This document shows positions 16,329-26,400 of a stretch of DNA of 64,000 bases, one piece after another. The DNA is from Calothrix sp. NIES-4101 (lineage in GTDB: Bacteria > Cyanobacteriota > Cyanobacteriia > Cyanobacteriales > Nostocaceae), in NCBI GenBank assembly GCA_004296455.1, contig AP018280.1:682001-746000 (forward strand), in the 5' to 3' direction. Positions within the stretch are counted from its first letter, which is position 1. The number at the start of each line of letters is the position of its first letter. Position numbers and translations under genes: made by a program. The notes under the pieces are model-generated. The model did no database searches. It saw only the letters and a program-made list of their open reading frames with translations, and was not told where the DNA came from.

Positions 16329-17186
16329 CTACAGCAAAAATAAACCGTATTCTTCCCCAGTTGCCTGAAACCCAATGGCTCGATATGCAGATTGGGCTGG
16401 AATATTATTGGGACTGGTAAATAACGCTGCTCGCTTCACACCTTGCAAACGAGCATACACCAACGCTCCGGCAACCACAGATTTTGCGTAACCATTACCC
16501 CGTAATTCCGGAGGTGTCCAAACTCCCCCAATCTGCACAATATCGGGTAATCGAGCATTAAAGGTGCAATAAGCAACGGGGGTTTGTTCGCGAACCAAGC
16601 AAAAATGCGACTTATCTGCTTGCCGTTTCTCCAAAGTTTGATGGGATTTGGCTCGTAATTCTGGAGTATCAAGTTGTCCCAGAGCCTCCACCTGATACGC
16701 AACAATCCACTCAGTCAGTAATTCTAATTCGTTGGGTATCGGAAAACGACATTCTATATGCCCAGTTACTAGACCAATCGGTACTGTTAGATTAGACAAT
16801 TCCAAAGAAAACATGATTTCTCGTTCGGCAATCCGAAACTGTTGTCTCTCCAATCCCAAGATTTTACTTGCATCCTCAACCTGTTTTGCAGGACCGGTAA
16901 TTCCAAAAATACCTCGTTTTTCCAACTCCAAGCAACTCGTCACAACACTTTCCAAATGTGCGGGTGCTTGGAGAATTATCATGCCATTCCAATAATGAGC
17001 AGCAACGGCAACTATTTGCCCATCTGCGATCGCCGCAGCATATTTCCCTTGAAATGGTTGACCATTATTCTTCAACCCAACCGCACGTAAGTTCGATCGC
17101 AAAAACATCGAGCTTGCCGCATGTTTGATAAGAAAAGCTTCCAGAATCGCTTCGTCACCGGGTTGCAAAACCTGAATTTTAGTCAT
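16329..17186 (-). CDS. GNAT-family N-acetyltransferase (285 aa)
   Basis: The C-terminal half (about residues 150-285) shows the GNAT acetyl-CoA-binding pattern: VWTPPELRGNGYAKSVVAGAL corresponds to motif A (R-G-x-G-x-A). It is followed by LFTSPNNIPAQSAYRAIGF, the typical motif B. The N-terminal half is a second, divergent GNAT-like domain, so the protein is probably a double-GNAT enzyme. The substrate cannot be read from sequence. The start lies 166 bases from the IS4 element. Confidence 0.85.
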   Translation of the reverse strand: MTKIQVLQPGDEAILEAFLIKHAASSMFLRSNLRAVGLKNNGQPFQGKYAAAIADGQIVAVAAHYWNGMIILQAPAHLESVVTSCLELEKRGIFGITGPAKQVEDASKILGLERQQFRIAEREIMFSLELSNLTVPIGLVTGHIECRFPIPNELELLTEWIVAYQVEALGQLDTPELRAKSHQTLEKRQADKSHFCLVREQTPVAYCTFNARLPDIVQIGGVWTPPELRGNGYAKSVVAGALVYARLQGVKRAALFTSPNNIPAQSAYRAIGFQATGEEYGLFLL

Positions 17187-17351
17187 TGAGGTATGGTTTT
17201 ATTTGAAACTATTCCGACTTTGTAACTTTGCCTCAAAGTTTGATTATAAAACGAATTAAAGCATTATCTCTAAATGAGTTTCTGCAAATTTAAGGAAATG
17301 TACAGTCAAAAATATAATCATCTGTTAGGGTAGGAAAAGAATATATTTATC

Positions 17352-18622
17352 CTGACGGGGCGACAAAACAGTCTAGAAAGCTTATTTGGTAAAGAGTGTA
17401 GCGATTCGTGGTAAGAAAAGATAGGTCTAGTTATGTCAAGAAGACCTATCTAATGATAATGTTGCCTGAATTGTACCAAAAACATTTAAAAAGTCAACTC
17501 AGCCTTGCGGATTACATCTTTCTTAAAATTTTGATTGCCCTGCTGCAATCAATTAAAAAAGTTAGTTTGGAAACCTTAGCTACAGTTCTACCAATTCCAA
17601 TTACATTTGAAAGCCGGAGAAAGAGAATACAGAGGTTTCTATCATTACCAAACCTCTCAATTGAAAAAATTTGGTTCCCGATTGTTACCACATGGTTAGA
17701 GACAGAATTCACCTCCGAAAAAATAGTTCATGTAGTAATTGACCGTACAAATTGGGCTTGTGTAAATTTGTTTATGGTTAGTGTTGTTTGGGATAAAAGA
17801 GCGTTTCCAGTATATTTTGAATTATTACCCAAATTAGGTAGTAGTAATATTAATGAACAAACAGCAATTATTTCTAAAGTTTTACCAGTTTTCAAAAATC
17901 ATAAAATTTGCGTATTAGGAGACCGAGAATTTTGTTCGATAAAACTGGCAAACTGGCTTAGAGAAAGAAGCATTTACTTCTGTCTTCGTATTAAAAAGAA
18001 TCATTTAGTTGAGATGCAAACAGATATTTGGTTAGAATTAAATGAGCTAGGATTATCTCCAGGTGTCTCTTTCTTTTTGAAAGGAGTAAAAGTTACAAAA
18101 TCTCAAGGTTTTACAAGCTTTAATCTTGCATGTAAATGGAAGCGGAAAATCTTGGGAGTGGCACCCGAAGAAGGATGGTTTATTTTAACAAATTTAGATA
18201 GTTTAGAGTCGGCGATCGCTTACTATAAAAAAAGATTTGATATTGAGGAAATGTTTCGAGACTTTAAGAGTGGTGGTTATAATCTAGAGGGGACTAATGT
18301 ATCTGGTGAACGGTTAATTGTTCTAATTACATTGATTGCGATTGCTTACACTTCTGCCACAATTCAAGGACAAGAAATAAAACGTAAAGGAATACAGAAA
18401 TATGTTGGTCGTGTTAAAGAATATGGGCGAACCCAAAGGCGACATAGCAGTTTTTATATCGGCTTATACGGCAATAATTGGGTCAATTTTATGGAACCTT
18501 GTATAGAATTAGTAACCGAATTAATGAAATTTAATATCAATAAGCGAAAGTATTATCAACGAGGATTGAGAGCTATGAGGCTTATTTTATCTGCCTCCTA
18601 GCGATTTTTGTCGCCCCGTCAG
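17352..18622 (+). mobile_element. IS4-family insertion sequence (1271 bp)
   Basis: The terminal inverted repeats are CTGACGGGGCGACAAAA (17352-17368) and its exact complement (18606-18622). They are flanked by a 9-bp direct duplication, ATATTTATC, at 17343-17351 and 18623-18631. One transposase gene fills the element. It lies between genes and breaks no gene. The perfect ends and duplication suggest recent insertion. Confidence 0.95.
17459..18601 (+). CDS. IS4-family transposase (380 aa)
   Basis: This is a DDE transposase with all three acidic positions visible: VIDRTNW (first Asp), VLGDREFC (second Asp) and the Y-R-E-K-like region KRFDIEEMFRDFKSGG (Glu). The start at 17459 (MLPELYQ) matches the usual N-terminus of this cyanobacterial IS4 group. 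Upstream in-frame GTG 17408 and ATG 17453 are possible but less likely. The gene is intact, so the element may be active. Confidence 0.9.
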   Translation: MLPELYQKHLKSQLSLADYIFLKILIALLQSIKKVSLETLATVLPIPITFESRRKRIQRFLSLPNLSIEKIWFPIVTTWLETEFTSEKIVHVVIDRTNWACVNLFMVSVVWDKRAFPVYFELLPKLGSSNINEQTAIISKVLPVFKNHKICVLGDREFCSIKLANWLRERSIYFCLRIKKNHLVEMQTDIWLELNELGLSPGVSFFLKGVKVTKSQGFTSFNLACKWKRKILGVAPEEGWFILTNLDSLESAIAYYKKRFDIEEMFRDFKSGGYNLEGTNVSGERLIVLITLIAIAYTSATIQGQEIKRKGIQKYVGRVKEYGRTQRRHSSFYIGLYGNNWVNFMEPCIELVTELMKFNINKRKYYQRGLRAMRLILSAS

Positions 18623-18924
18623 ATATTTATCTGAGATTTTAGCTACTAACAAAATCGAAAACTATCCGAAAGAAAGTAATTAGTTACCTTGCAAATTGAT
18701 TCAAATTTCTTCCAAAAGATTTTCCGAATCAATAATAATTACGGATTTTCTCACAAGTCCAATATTCACAAATTAGCTCGACTTATAAACCAGTCAAAAT
18801 AATACTTTTTGCGGTCATTCGCAAAAACTCAATCGCCATACTATCGTTTGGACAACATCGTCCAAAGGTTGCAATATCAATTATTTCAAGCAAAAAGTAA
18901 CGAAATAATGTAGTAAATTGAGCA
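18623..18924. other. Intergenic spacer
   Basis: An AT-rich 302-bp gap, without a gene, between the IS4 element and the winged-helix protein. A short inverted-repeat-like pair around TTTGGACAACATCGTCCAAAGG (near 18846-18868) could be an operator for the downstream gene. Nothing else stands out. Confidence 0.35.
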
Positions 18925-19875
18925 ATGAGTAAACTTCTACATGATGGAAGGCACTTGCTCTACTCAACAGAAGTAGCAGCAAAAATAGGTCGAAATGAAG
19001 CTATTTGTTTGCAGCAAATATATTACTGGATGAATGTAAATGGTGGAAAAATCGTTGATGGAATTAAATGGTTTTGGAAAACGTACCAACAATGGTCGGA
19101 AGAATTGCAATTATCTATAAGTACGGTTCGCAGAGTCATCAAAAAGCTCAAACAACTGGGGTTAATCGCTGTCGATCGACTTTCTGCAAAAACTTATTAC
19201 CAAGCAAATTGGTACACGCTCCAAATTGAGACAGTGCAAGCACTTTTCCAAAATGAACAGATCGATGCGATCGCATTGAACAATTCGACCTGTTCAAAAT
19301 TGACAGATGATATCAAAGAGTACCCTTCAAAAGAAAACTCTCCTCAACAACACTTTGCTGATGTGGAAGAAAAAAAAGAAGTTGATGATGAGCTACCCCA
19401 GATTAATCACTACGTTCAAGGACTAGAATCAGTTAACTCGATCAGCATTGAAGATAATCATGAGGACAATTTTTCCGGTGGCGAAATCGAAGAAAACGAA
19501 ATCGATACGACTTTGGATAAACTAGATAAAACAGAAATTAGGGAAGTATGCACTGAGTTGAAAAGATTGCGTATCAACCCCGACCCTTGTTTGGGGGTGA
19601 TTAAGAAATATTGGGAGAATGTAGAGAGTGCGATCGCTCGTGTCAAAGAAGCAGTAAACGAGGGATGGTGCAATAATCCCACAGGATTGTTTATCAATAG
19701 CTGTAAAAGTGGCGAAAAGCCCAAAAATACGGTGGATGCAGACGTAAAAACCTGGTTTGAATGGGCTAGAAAAGAGCGTATTGTGCTGGCTATGTCGGGA
19801 GGATTTGTTTATACACCAGACGGTAAAGCTGTAAAAATTAGCGAAATCATGCAGGAGCATCCAATTCCCAATTAA
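18925..19875 (+). CDS. Winged-helix protein, candidate plasmid replication initiator (316 aa)
   Basis: Residues about 10-110 form a winged-helix/HTH domain (WSEELQLSISTVRRVIKKLKQLGLI) preceded by an N-terminal helix typical of plasmid or phage replication proteins (NEAICLQQIYYWMN). Residues 110-200 are an acidic, disordered linker, and the C-terminal 110 residues form a second helical domain (ESAIARVKEAVNEGWCNNPTG). Similar two-domain proteins on plasmids are often Rep or primosome-like, which is why I suggest replication. This is inference. The following 406 bases hold three GCGATCGC sites and no gene. Confidence 0.6.
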   Translation: MSKLLHDGRHLLYSTEVAAKIGRNEAICLQQIYYWMNVNGGKIVDGIKWFWKTYQQWSEELQLSISTVRRVIKKLKQLGLIAVDRLSAKTYYQANWYTLQIETVQALFQNEQIDAIALNNSTCSKLTDDIKEYPSKENSPQQHFADVEEKKEVDDELPQINHYVQGLESVNSISIEDNHEDNFSGGEIEENEIDTTLDKLDKTEIREVCTELKRLRINPDPCLGVIKKYWENVESAIARVKEAVNEGWCNNPTGLFINSCKSGEKPKNTVDADVKTWFEWARKERIVLAMSGGFVYTPDGKAVKISEIMQEHPIPN

Positions 19876-20281
19876 TAGCGAAGTTAGAATCGCAGTCGAT
19901 CGAAGTTGCTCGGGTATTGAGGAGATTGGAAATATAAAACTCGAACTTCTCTTGGCTTAGTGTTTTTTTAGGTGTGCGATCGCTCGGTGTTTCAATATTG
20001 ACTTTGAGGCGTGCGATCGCTCGTTAATCGGTATTAGCTTGTAGGAATGCGATCGCTAATTGATTAAAAACAAACAAAAGCAAAACTCCTACACTGCAAA
20101 AATTTGACGGGTGATGTTGTGCAAAAAGTTGATACTAAAAGAATTTCCGGTATTTTGCTCAATGGCTAGATTAACGTTCCGCTTCACCCTCTGCTAGTAA
20201 CTTGTCGGACTCAACCAGCCAATCCTATACGGTCGGTGTGTAAGCGGATTGTTATGCAGCGTATACTCTACGACATTGAGC
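19876..20281. other. Intergenic region with HIP1 octamers, possible origin region
   Basis: No gene. Three GCGATCGC octamers lie within about 80 bases (19977-20056), two of them in the repeated block GTGCGATCGCTCG. The region follows the putative initiator gene, so an origin is conceivable but not shown. I see no iterons. Confidence 0.3.
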
Positions 20282-20695
20282 TTACCCTGAAACTACACCT
20301 AACTGCTGCATCATTGCAAAGGTATCGCCCTGCCCCCAATGCTCTACAATTTTCCCGTCTACAACCCGATCAATGTGAACGACTGAAAACTTGACCTGTT
20401 TGCTTGTGGGTGGAATGCCCATTAACTCTCCTTGGTGCGTTCCCGTGAAGATACCACGAGTGACGACTTTATCAGCCTCAGCAATGACTTCTTCCAGAAG
20501 ATGGCGACCATCTGGAAATGCAGAAAACATCATCGTTCCATACTGCATGAACTCATCATAGCCATTGAGAATGTCCGTTCCCATGCCACGCCCCACAATA
20601 TTAGTAGACATCAATTCTCGTCCTCGCTCAACATCTTTTGAGTCAAAGACTTCATAGAATTTGAGAACAATTGCTTTGTTTTGCTCTAGCGACAT
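20282..20695 (-). CDS. SnoaL-like ester cyclase/nuclear-transport-factor-2-fold protein (137 aa)
   Basis: This small alpha+beta-barrel protein of the SnoaL-like group has the typical N-terminus NKAIVLKFYEVFDSKD, FMQYGTMMFSAFPDGR in the middle and GKIVEHWGQGDTFAMMQQLG near the end. Family members bind or convert small hydrophobic molecules; the substrate here is unknown. The ATG at 20695 (MSLEQN) fits the family. The longer frame from 20758 adds an unrelated-looking leader. It lies downstream of the Crp-like regulator on the same strand and is probably co-transcribed. Confidence 0.85.
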   Translation of the reverse strand: MSLEQNKAIVLKFYEVFDSKDVERGRELMSTNIVGRGMGTDILNGYDEFMQYGTMMFSAFPDGRHLLEEVIAEADKVVTRGIFTGTHQGELMGIPPTSKQVKFSVVHIDRVVDGKIVEHWGQGDTFAMMQQLGVVSG

Positions 20696-20767
20696 AGTGT
20701 TCCTGTGCAACGGAAGTGTATTTCCAGTAACTTTACTGTGCAGAGCAATAACACGCATTGACTTGGG

Positions 20768-21349
20768 TTAAGTTGCCCTCTTTTCCTGCACCCTCCGTTT
20801 CAATCGGCTTAGAGATTCTGGTTCAATTCCTAAATGCGATGCGATGTAGTGCTGTGGAATCCGTTGCAAAAGTTTGGGGTCGCTTTTCAGAAAATTGAGA
20901 TAACGCTGCTCAGGGGAATCCCGATAAAGAGAAAGTAGGCGATCGCGCAACTGGAAAGCCAAATCTTCCACCACAAGCCTTAGCAATTTCTGACCATCTG
21001 GCATGGTTTCCAGAATTTCGATGACCTGCAAATTTAAGATGAGTACCTCTGAGTCTTCGATCGCCTGACAGGAAAAATAAGCAGGGGTTTGCCGTCGAAA
21101 ACTTTCATAATCTCCTAGAGTAGAATGCTCAGGATGAAAAAATAAGGTCAGTTCTTTGCCGTCTTTAAGAAAAAAGCTCCTCAAGCAACCGCTTACTGTC
21201 AACCCAACGAAATGACAGATATCACCTTCTCGAAATAGAAAGTCTCCTTTCAGCACCCGCTTCAACTCAAGCAGAGGTTCAATCAGTGCCGCGTCAACTC
21301 GGCTTTGTGGAAAAAGCTGCTGGATGAATGAGTGTAGTAGTTGATACAT
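20768..21349 (-). CDS. Crp/Fnr-type transcription regulator (193 aa)
   Basis: Residues about 15-115 are a cyclic-nucleotide-binding-like beta-barrel (KGDFLFREGDICHFVGLTVSG). The C-terminus is a short HTH (IPQHYIASHLGIEPESLSRLKR). No Fe-S cysteine set of the FNR type is visible, so the signal is unknown. It is upstream of the SnoaL-like gene and divergent from the oxidoreductase gene at 21648. The gap carries TACGGAA-type palindromes that may be its operators. Confidence 0.88.
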   Translation of the reverse strand: MYQLLHSFIQQLFPQSRVDAALIEPLLELKRVLKGDFLFREGDICHFVGLTVSGCLRSFFLKDGKELTLFFHPEHSTLGDYESFRRQTPAYFSCQAIEDSEVLILNLQVIEILETMPDGQKLLRLVVEDLAFQLRDRLLSLYRDSPEQRYLNFLKSDPKLLQRIPQHYIASHLGIEPESLSRLKRRVQEKRAT

Positions 21350-21493
21350 TTAAAGTTTGACCTGAGTTTTCGTCGCTAGTCTGCTTCTTATTTTCCCACG
21401 ACTATCTCAGAGTTTACTTGGTACTGATTGTCTCATCGATAACTTTCAAACTGCTGCACTCACTCATAATTTAAGCCGCATAACTACTTATTG

Positions 21494-21617
21494 TACGGAA
21501 AAATTCCGTATAACCTTTTTTTATCCCGATATATCAACCACTACAAGTAGCTTCTTTCGTAATTATACGGAAAACTTCTTTTTTAAACCCCTGTTTCGGA
21601 TGTTATACCGAATTTTG
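21494..21617. promoter_or_regulatory. Palindromic operator-like repeats (TACGGAA)
   Basis: TACGGAAAAATTCCGTA (21494-21510) is a perfect palindrome. TATACGGAAAA (21564-21574) repeats its half site and TTATACCGAATTTTG (21603-21617) is a weaker third copy. They lie between the divergent regulator and oxidoreductase genes, about 30-150 bases before the latter's start. They are likely binding sites of a regulator, plausibly the adjacent Crp-like protein. Confidence 0.55.
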
Positions 21618-21647
21618 ATCTATAATTACCCTTCACGGGAGTAACCA

Positions 21648-22652
21648 ATGAAAAATCCTGATCGAACAGTCGTAAAAATGAAAGCGATCGCCCAGTATGA
21701 ATATGGTTCTCCCGATGTGTTGAAAATGGAGGAGGTAGATCGACCAGTTGTATCTGATAACACCGTACTAGTTAAAGTTCATGGTGCTGCCGTCCATGCT
21801 GGAGATTGGCATTTGATGCGGGGTCAACCGTTTTTTATTCGCTTTATTTATGGAGGGTTACGCAAGCCTCAAACTAAAATCCTGGGTTGCGACGTTGCGG
21901 GGGAAGTGGTAGCTGTGGGGAAGAATGTGACCCAGTTTCAGCCGGGAGATTTGGTGTTTGGTGATGTCTCGGAATCGGGTTTTGGTGCCTTTGCCGAATA
22001 TGTCTGCGCTCCCGAAACAGCGATCGCGCTCAAGCCAAATAATTTGAGTTTTGAAGAGGCTGCAACAGTTCCCGTTTCTGCGGTGACAGCACTCCAAGGA
22101 CTGCGAGATGTGGGACAAATTCAGCCAGGACAAAAGGTATTGATAAATGGGGCTTCCGGTGGGGTGGGGTCGTTTGCAGTTCAGATTGCCAAGGCTTTTG
22201 GGGCTGAGGTGACAGGTGTATGCAGTGCGAACAAAGTCAAAATGGTGAAGTCGCTTGGAGCGGATCGCGTTTGCACTCGTGCGGAGATGAAATCCCAATT
22301 AAAACAGCACTATTACAATTTGATACTCGATAATGCTGCCTACAATTCACCGTTCGATTATTTCCCGTTCTTGAAAACTCCAGGTACTCTGGTTGTAGTC
22401 GGTGGTTCGATGACGCGATTATTTCAAGCCATGTTTCTCGATTTGGTTACTTCTAAAATCGGTGATCGCAAAATCAAGTTTCTGGCTTGCAAACCCAACC
22501 AACAAGATTTAATTGTCTTAAAAGACGCGATCGAGGCTGGTAAAATTCGTCCTTATGTTGATCGGGTTTATCCTTTGAGCGAAGTTCCTGCGGCTATTCA
22601 CTATTTGGAACAGCGACAAGTGCGAGGAAAAGTTGCAATTACGGTTTCGTGA
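21648..22652 (+). CDS. NAD(P)H-dependent MDR-family oxidoreductase (334 aa)
   Basis: This is a medium-chain dehydrogenase/reductase of the quinone-oxidoreductase type. The N-terminal GroES-like domain includes VHGAAVHAGDWHLMRG. The Rossmann fold has NGASGGVGSFAVQIAKAFGA. The zinc-ligand cysteines of alcohol dehydrogenases are not evident, so it is probably a zinc-free NADPH:quinone or enone reductase. The start could be 21648 or the ATG at 21678 (MKAIAQYEYG), which fits the usual MDR N-terminus. It forms, with the divergent Crp/SnoaL pair, a likely stress or xenobiotic module (inference). Confidence 0.88.
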   Translation: MKNPDRTVVKMKAIAQYEYGSPDVLKMEEVDRPVVSDNTVLVKVHGAAVHAGDWHLMRGQPFFIRFIYGGLRKPQTKILGCDVAGEVVAVGKNVTQFQPGDLVFGDVSESGFGAFAEYVCAPETAIALKPNNLSFEEAATVPVSAVTALQGLRDVGQIQPGQKVLINGASGGVGSFAVQIAKAFGAEVTGVCSANKVKMVKSLGADRVCTRAEMKSQLKQHYYNLILDNAAYNSPFDYFPFLKTPGTLVVVGGSMTRLFQAMFLDLVTSKIGDRKIKFLACKPNQQDLIVLKDAIEAGKIRPYVDRVYPLSEVPAAIHYLEQRQVRGKVAITVS

Positions 22653-22654
22653 TG

Positions 22655-23308
22655 TCAAGCTTTCGGGCAAAGTTCTTCCCTACCATAGGCGTTACCTCTG
22701 TCGCAAATTACCTCGGATCGCGATCGTACATAGATAGGCTCTTCATTTCCATGAGACCCAATCCTCATTCGATCGGTCTCGGCATTATACGTTAGTTTAA
22801 AAATCTCAGTTGCACCAGTACTGGTTCTGAAGCTATAGATATTCCAACAAAATAAACCCATGCGATCGCATTCATACAATGCTAAATCTCCATAGTTGTC
22901 ATCGAAACTAGGGGCAGAATAGGCTATGTGATAAACCTTTCCCCAAGGTGGAATGGTTAAGCTATCTCCGGGAACGATACTAAATAATGTAGGGAGTAAA
23001 GCAAACATTACTAGTAAGGGAATCAAAAGTACATTTCTCATTAATCGCCGAGGGAAGGGTCGGCGCTCCCACCATGTCCAAATCCAATAAATAATAACAA
23101 AAGCAACTATTCCTAGAAAGACGGGAAAACCCACCAGGAAAAACATTAACAGCGTAGGCATCACTAGCAATTGATTGACCATTACTGCTAGCCAATAGAT
23201 ACCCGGTAAAGAACCACCCAGGAACAAACTAGACAGCCAATTTAACCCAGCTAATACCCATACAAACAACCAGATGAATTGCATACTTATAATTCGCGAT
23301 CTAGCCAT
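22655..23308 (-). CDS. Multi-pass membrane protein with extracytoplasmic domain (217 aa)
   Basis: Three hydrophobic helices lie in the first about 115 residues (IWLFVWVLAGLNWLSSLF, LMFFLVGFPVFLGIVAFVII and VLLIPLLVMFALLPTLF). They are followed by a soluble C-terminal domain of about 100 residues with several cysteines (YECDRMGLFCWN, VICDRG, ELCPKA) that could form disulfides outside the membrane. The family is not recognised. The gene lies 102 bases downstream of the polymerase-like gene on the same strand and is convergent with the oxidoreductase. Confidence 0.7.
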   Translation of the reverse strand: MARSRIISMQFIWLFVWVLAGLNWLSSLFLGGSLPGIYWLAVMVNQLLVMPTLLMFFLVGFPVFLGIVAFVIIYWIWTWWERRPFPRRLMRNVLLIPLLVMFALLPTLFSIVPGDSLTIPPWGKVYHIAYSAPSFDDNYGDLALYECDRMGLFCWNIYSFRTSTGATEIFKLTYNAETDRMRIGSHGNEEPIYVRSRSEVICDRGNAYGREELCPKA

Positions 23309-23410
23309 AAAATCTAAAGGAATAGCACAATATCATAGCGAGTAAATATATATACTTCTGGTGACAAACAGGGATATGCAAAATTATTTCATCTATCAGT
23401 AACCTCTAAA

Positions 23411-26400
23411 TTACCGATCAATTTGTAAATTGCAATTAGCCTTTTGTGCTACAGGTAAATTACGTCGATCAAACCTTTCTGCTTCGGGAATATAAATAGC
23501 AATCCCTTTCCCCAGACTCTCGACAAATTCAATCATTCTAATAGTTTCGGTAGTTTTTACCCCCAGAACAATATCCGACGGTTGTGACATTAATTTCATT
23601 CCTTTGTCGGGTGACTTTGCACCAATCAACTCAACCTCGATATCCTTTCGTTCTCCTGCAAGTTTTTGTAGCGTTTCTCCAGTTTCCTGTGTGGGATTTG
23701 GAGAAATATCAACAAACTGTATTTTATCGAAACCATTTTCCACAGCGCGAGCGATCGCACGTTCGAGCATATTCCACAAAACTTGCTGTGTTCTTTCCCG
23801 GTATCTTGGTTCAACTTCGCCGTTAATAATCAACACAGTTGCAACATTAGATGTCTCAGATTCGGAAAATTTAACGCTATCTGGGTCGATAATAATATCA
23901 GCGTAGCTGGGAGGAGCTTTATTGACCGTCCCCGTAAGTGTTATTCCTTGAATTGTTCTCCCCTTCACAGCAAGTTGTTGGGTGAGAAAATCGACGGATT
24001 GCTTATTCAAAATCCCCAAAGTCTGATTTCCAATTTTCGCAAAAACAACAGGTGCTTTTCGTGGGTTTGTTTTTTGCAAGTCTAAAGTAATACTCACCTG
24101 TTCACCCTGCCAATTGCAATTAGCGAAAGCGTATCGGTTAATTTGGTCAATTTGTATTTTGTTTTCGGGATTTTTCAAACTCATAACAATAACACTGGTA
24201 CTGGGGGGAGAAGTAATACTTGCAACTGCTTCATATCCAGCGAGTAATTGGGGCGATCGCGCATCAACAATTCCCAATTTTTTCCCTTCCACTATCACCC
24301 AACGAGCGGTTTTCTCTGGTTCGCGAGGGTTAGCAGCATCCTCAAACCTAATCGCAACTTTTTCCCCAGCGAAACTTCTACCAGCACACTGGTTGAATTG
24401 GGTTCCAATTACCCGCATCTCGGTAAATTGCAGGTTTTGGAGTTGGGCGATCGCTTCTTCACAGAAAACTGCAAACGTAACTCCTGCTCGTTTCACACCC
24501 GAATAATTTTTACTCTCCCCAGTATGGCTAACATCATGAATTGCAGCTGCAACTTGCGCTTTCTCCTCGATGGGTATTTCCTCGCGGATTGATTCAACAA
24601 ATTCCCTGGTTTGCTGTTTCAAAGCATCAATCATCCCATCGCTAATTCCAAAATGAAACTCGACTTTCCCCTGCTGCATCGACATTCCCGGTTTAATATT
24701 ATGTTCCTTAACAGAGTCGCTGCTAACTGTACCAATTGGAATATTTTTAACTTTTGTACCATCCTTAAATTGGGCAACTGCGAATAGGGTGTGGGGTATT
24801 TGTGGTATTGGCTGTCTTGCTTCTATGCGGATATTTAGGTGTCGCGATCGCCAAAAATCAAGATTTATCGCCGCAGGAAATTTTATTAAATTCGTGATTT
24901 TTAATTTATTTCCACTAATTGGAGAGGTAATAGTTAAATATGGTCCCGGTTCAGATTTTTGTTGTTCCTCTAGTTGAATGCGTTCTCGAATCTTGGAATT
25001 ATACTGGTCTTTGATTTGTTGGGCAATTTGTCTTTGCTCCGAGCTAAATTCAATGCCCTGATAAAGCTTTCTAAATTGTTCGATTGGTCTAGCTGTAATT
25101 TGATTCTGCTCAAATATTTCGTTCGTTTGCCGAATCATCAAATCAATTGGGCTGTAACCATTCGTTTTCATCCCTTTATGGGTAAATGCTTGATTATTTT
25201 TCTTATCGATTAACCATTCAACCTGCTTATAATCAGTTATCGCCTGACAAAAATTGATAATTTCAGCATTGGGACGCAACGCACTTTTAGGTCCATCTGC
25301 GGCAATTTGCAACTCATTACCTAATAAGCCTACACAGTCCTTGAATAATTTTTTTACAAGATGTAGATTTTGATGAATTTGAAAATTGTCTAAATTTTGA
25401 TTTCTAATCTCTGCAATTGGATATATCTGTTGTAATAAGCTTCCAGGAATTTTTAATTGACCCTGGTGGTGTTGATTAATTAAATAATTAAAATGTTTGG
25501 ATATTTTTAGTAAGTAATTGAATCTTTCCGATTGGGGGATGGAACATACTTCGCATTGCAAGGCGATATTTTTCTGAATTTCCGAAGCAATAATCCCGAT
25601 TTTAGTTTCCATTGCCGAAACTGCAATTTCCGCAAATGAGCCCTGATATGCCACTTTATCCTTCTTGATAATGTCGGGATAGCGATTTTCTGGTAAATTC
25701 CGCTCTTTGACTTCCTCCGCGAGGTGGGGAAAATCTCGACTTGGTGCAAAAGCCAATAAATCACCATCAAAGTCGCACTGCATATTATCCATAGCGGTTT
25801 GGGGATGAATATAAACACAGCCATCTAACATTTCTGGTAGATGCTTATTTTTCAAAGTAATTACCCCATTGGAATTAATCAATGGGGAACGAGTGACAAT
25901 TATTTCTTCTCGTTCTCCCAAAAAAGGTATGCATATTTCATCATGCTGCAAATCTAAACTAGGTTGTGCTAACCCAGAAGTAAATTTAATCGAACGTCCC
26001 GTGGCAATTTCAACCCATTGTTTTCTCGTAAACTCCTGGAGTTCAGCAATAACTTTTGGATGTTCTAGTAACTGACAATAATTAGCCAAATCCGCTTTTA
26101 CTAGCGAGTACAGGAATAAATCTTTCTGAGATGCTGCTAAATTATCACTTTCTTGAGTTTCTTCAATTTCTCCACCAGAATCTAAATTATCGAAAACAAC
26201 CAATTTATCAATATCTACTTGTAAATTTGGCTCAATTCCCTGATTTTTTGCTAGTACAGCTTTGCGTCGTTCGTAGGTTTCAATATAGTGCTGGGCTAAT
26301 TTTCTAATATCTTTTTGGTTGCTAACTAATTGTTCAGCTTGCTGTTTAATAGTGGGTAATATTTCCTTGTTTACAGATGAAGGGTAATTTACCAAAATCT

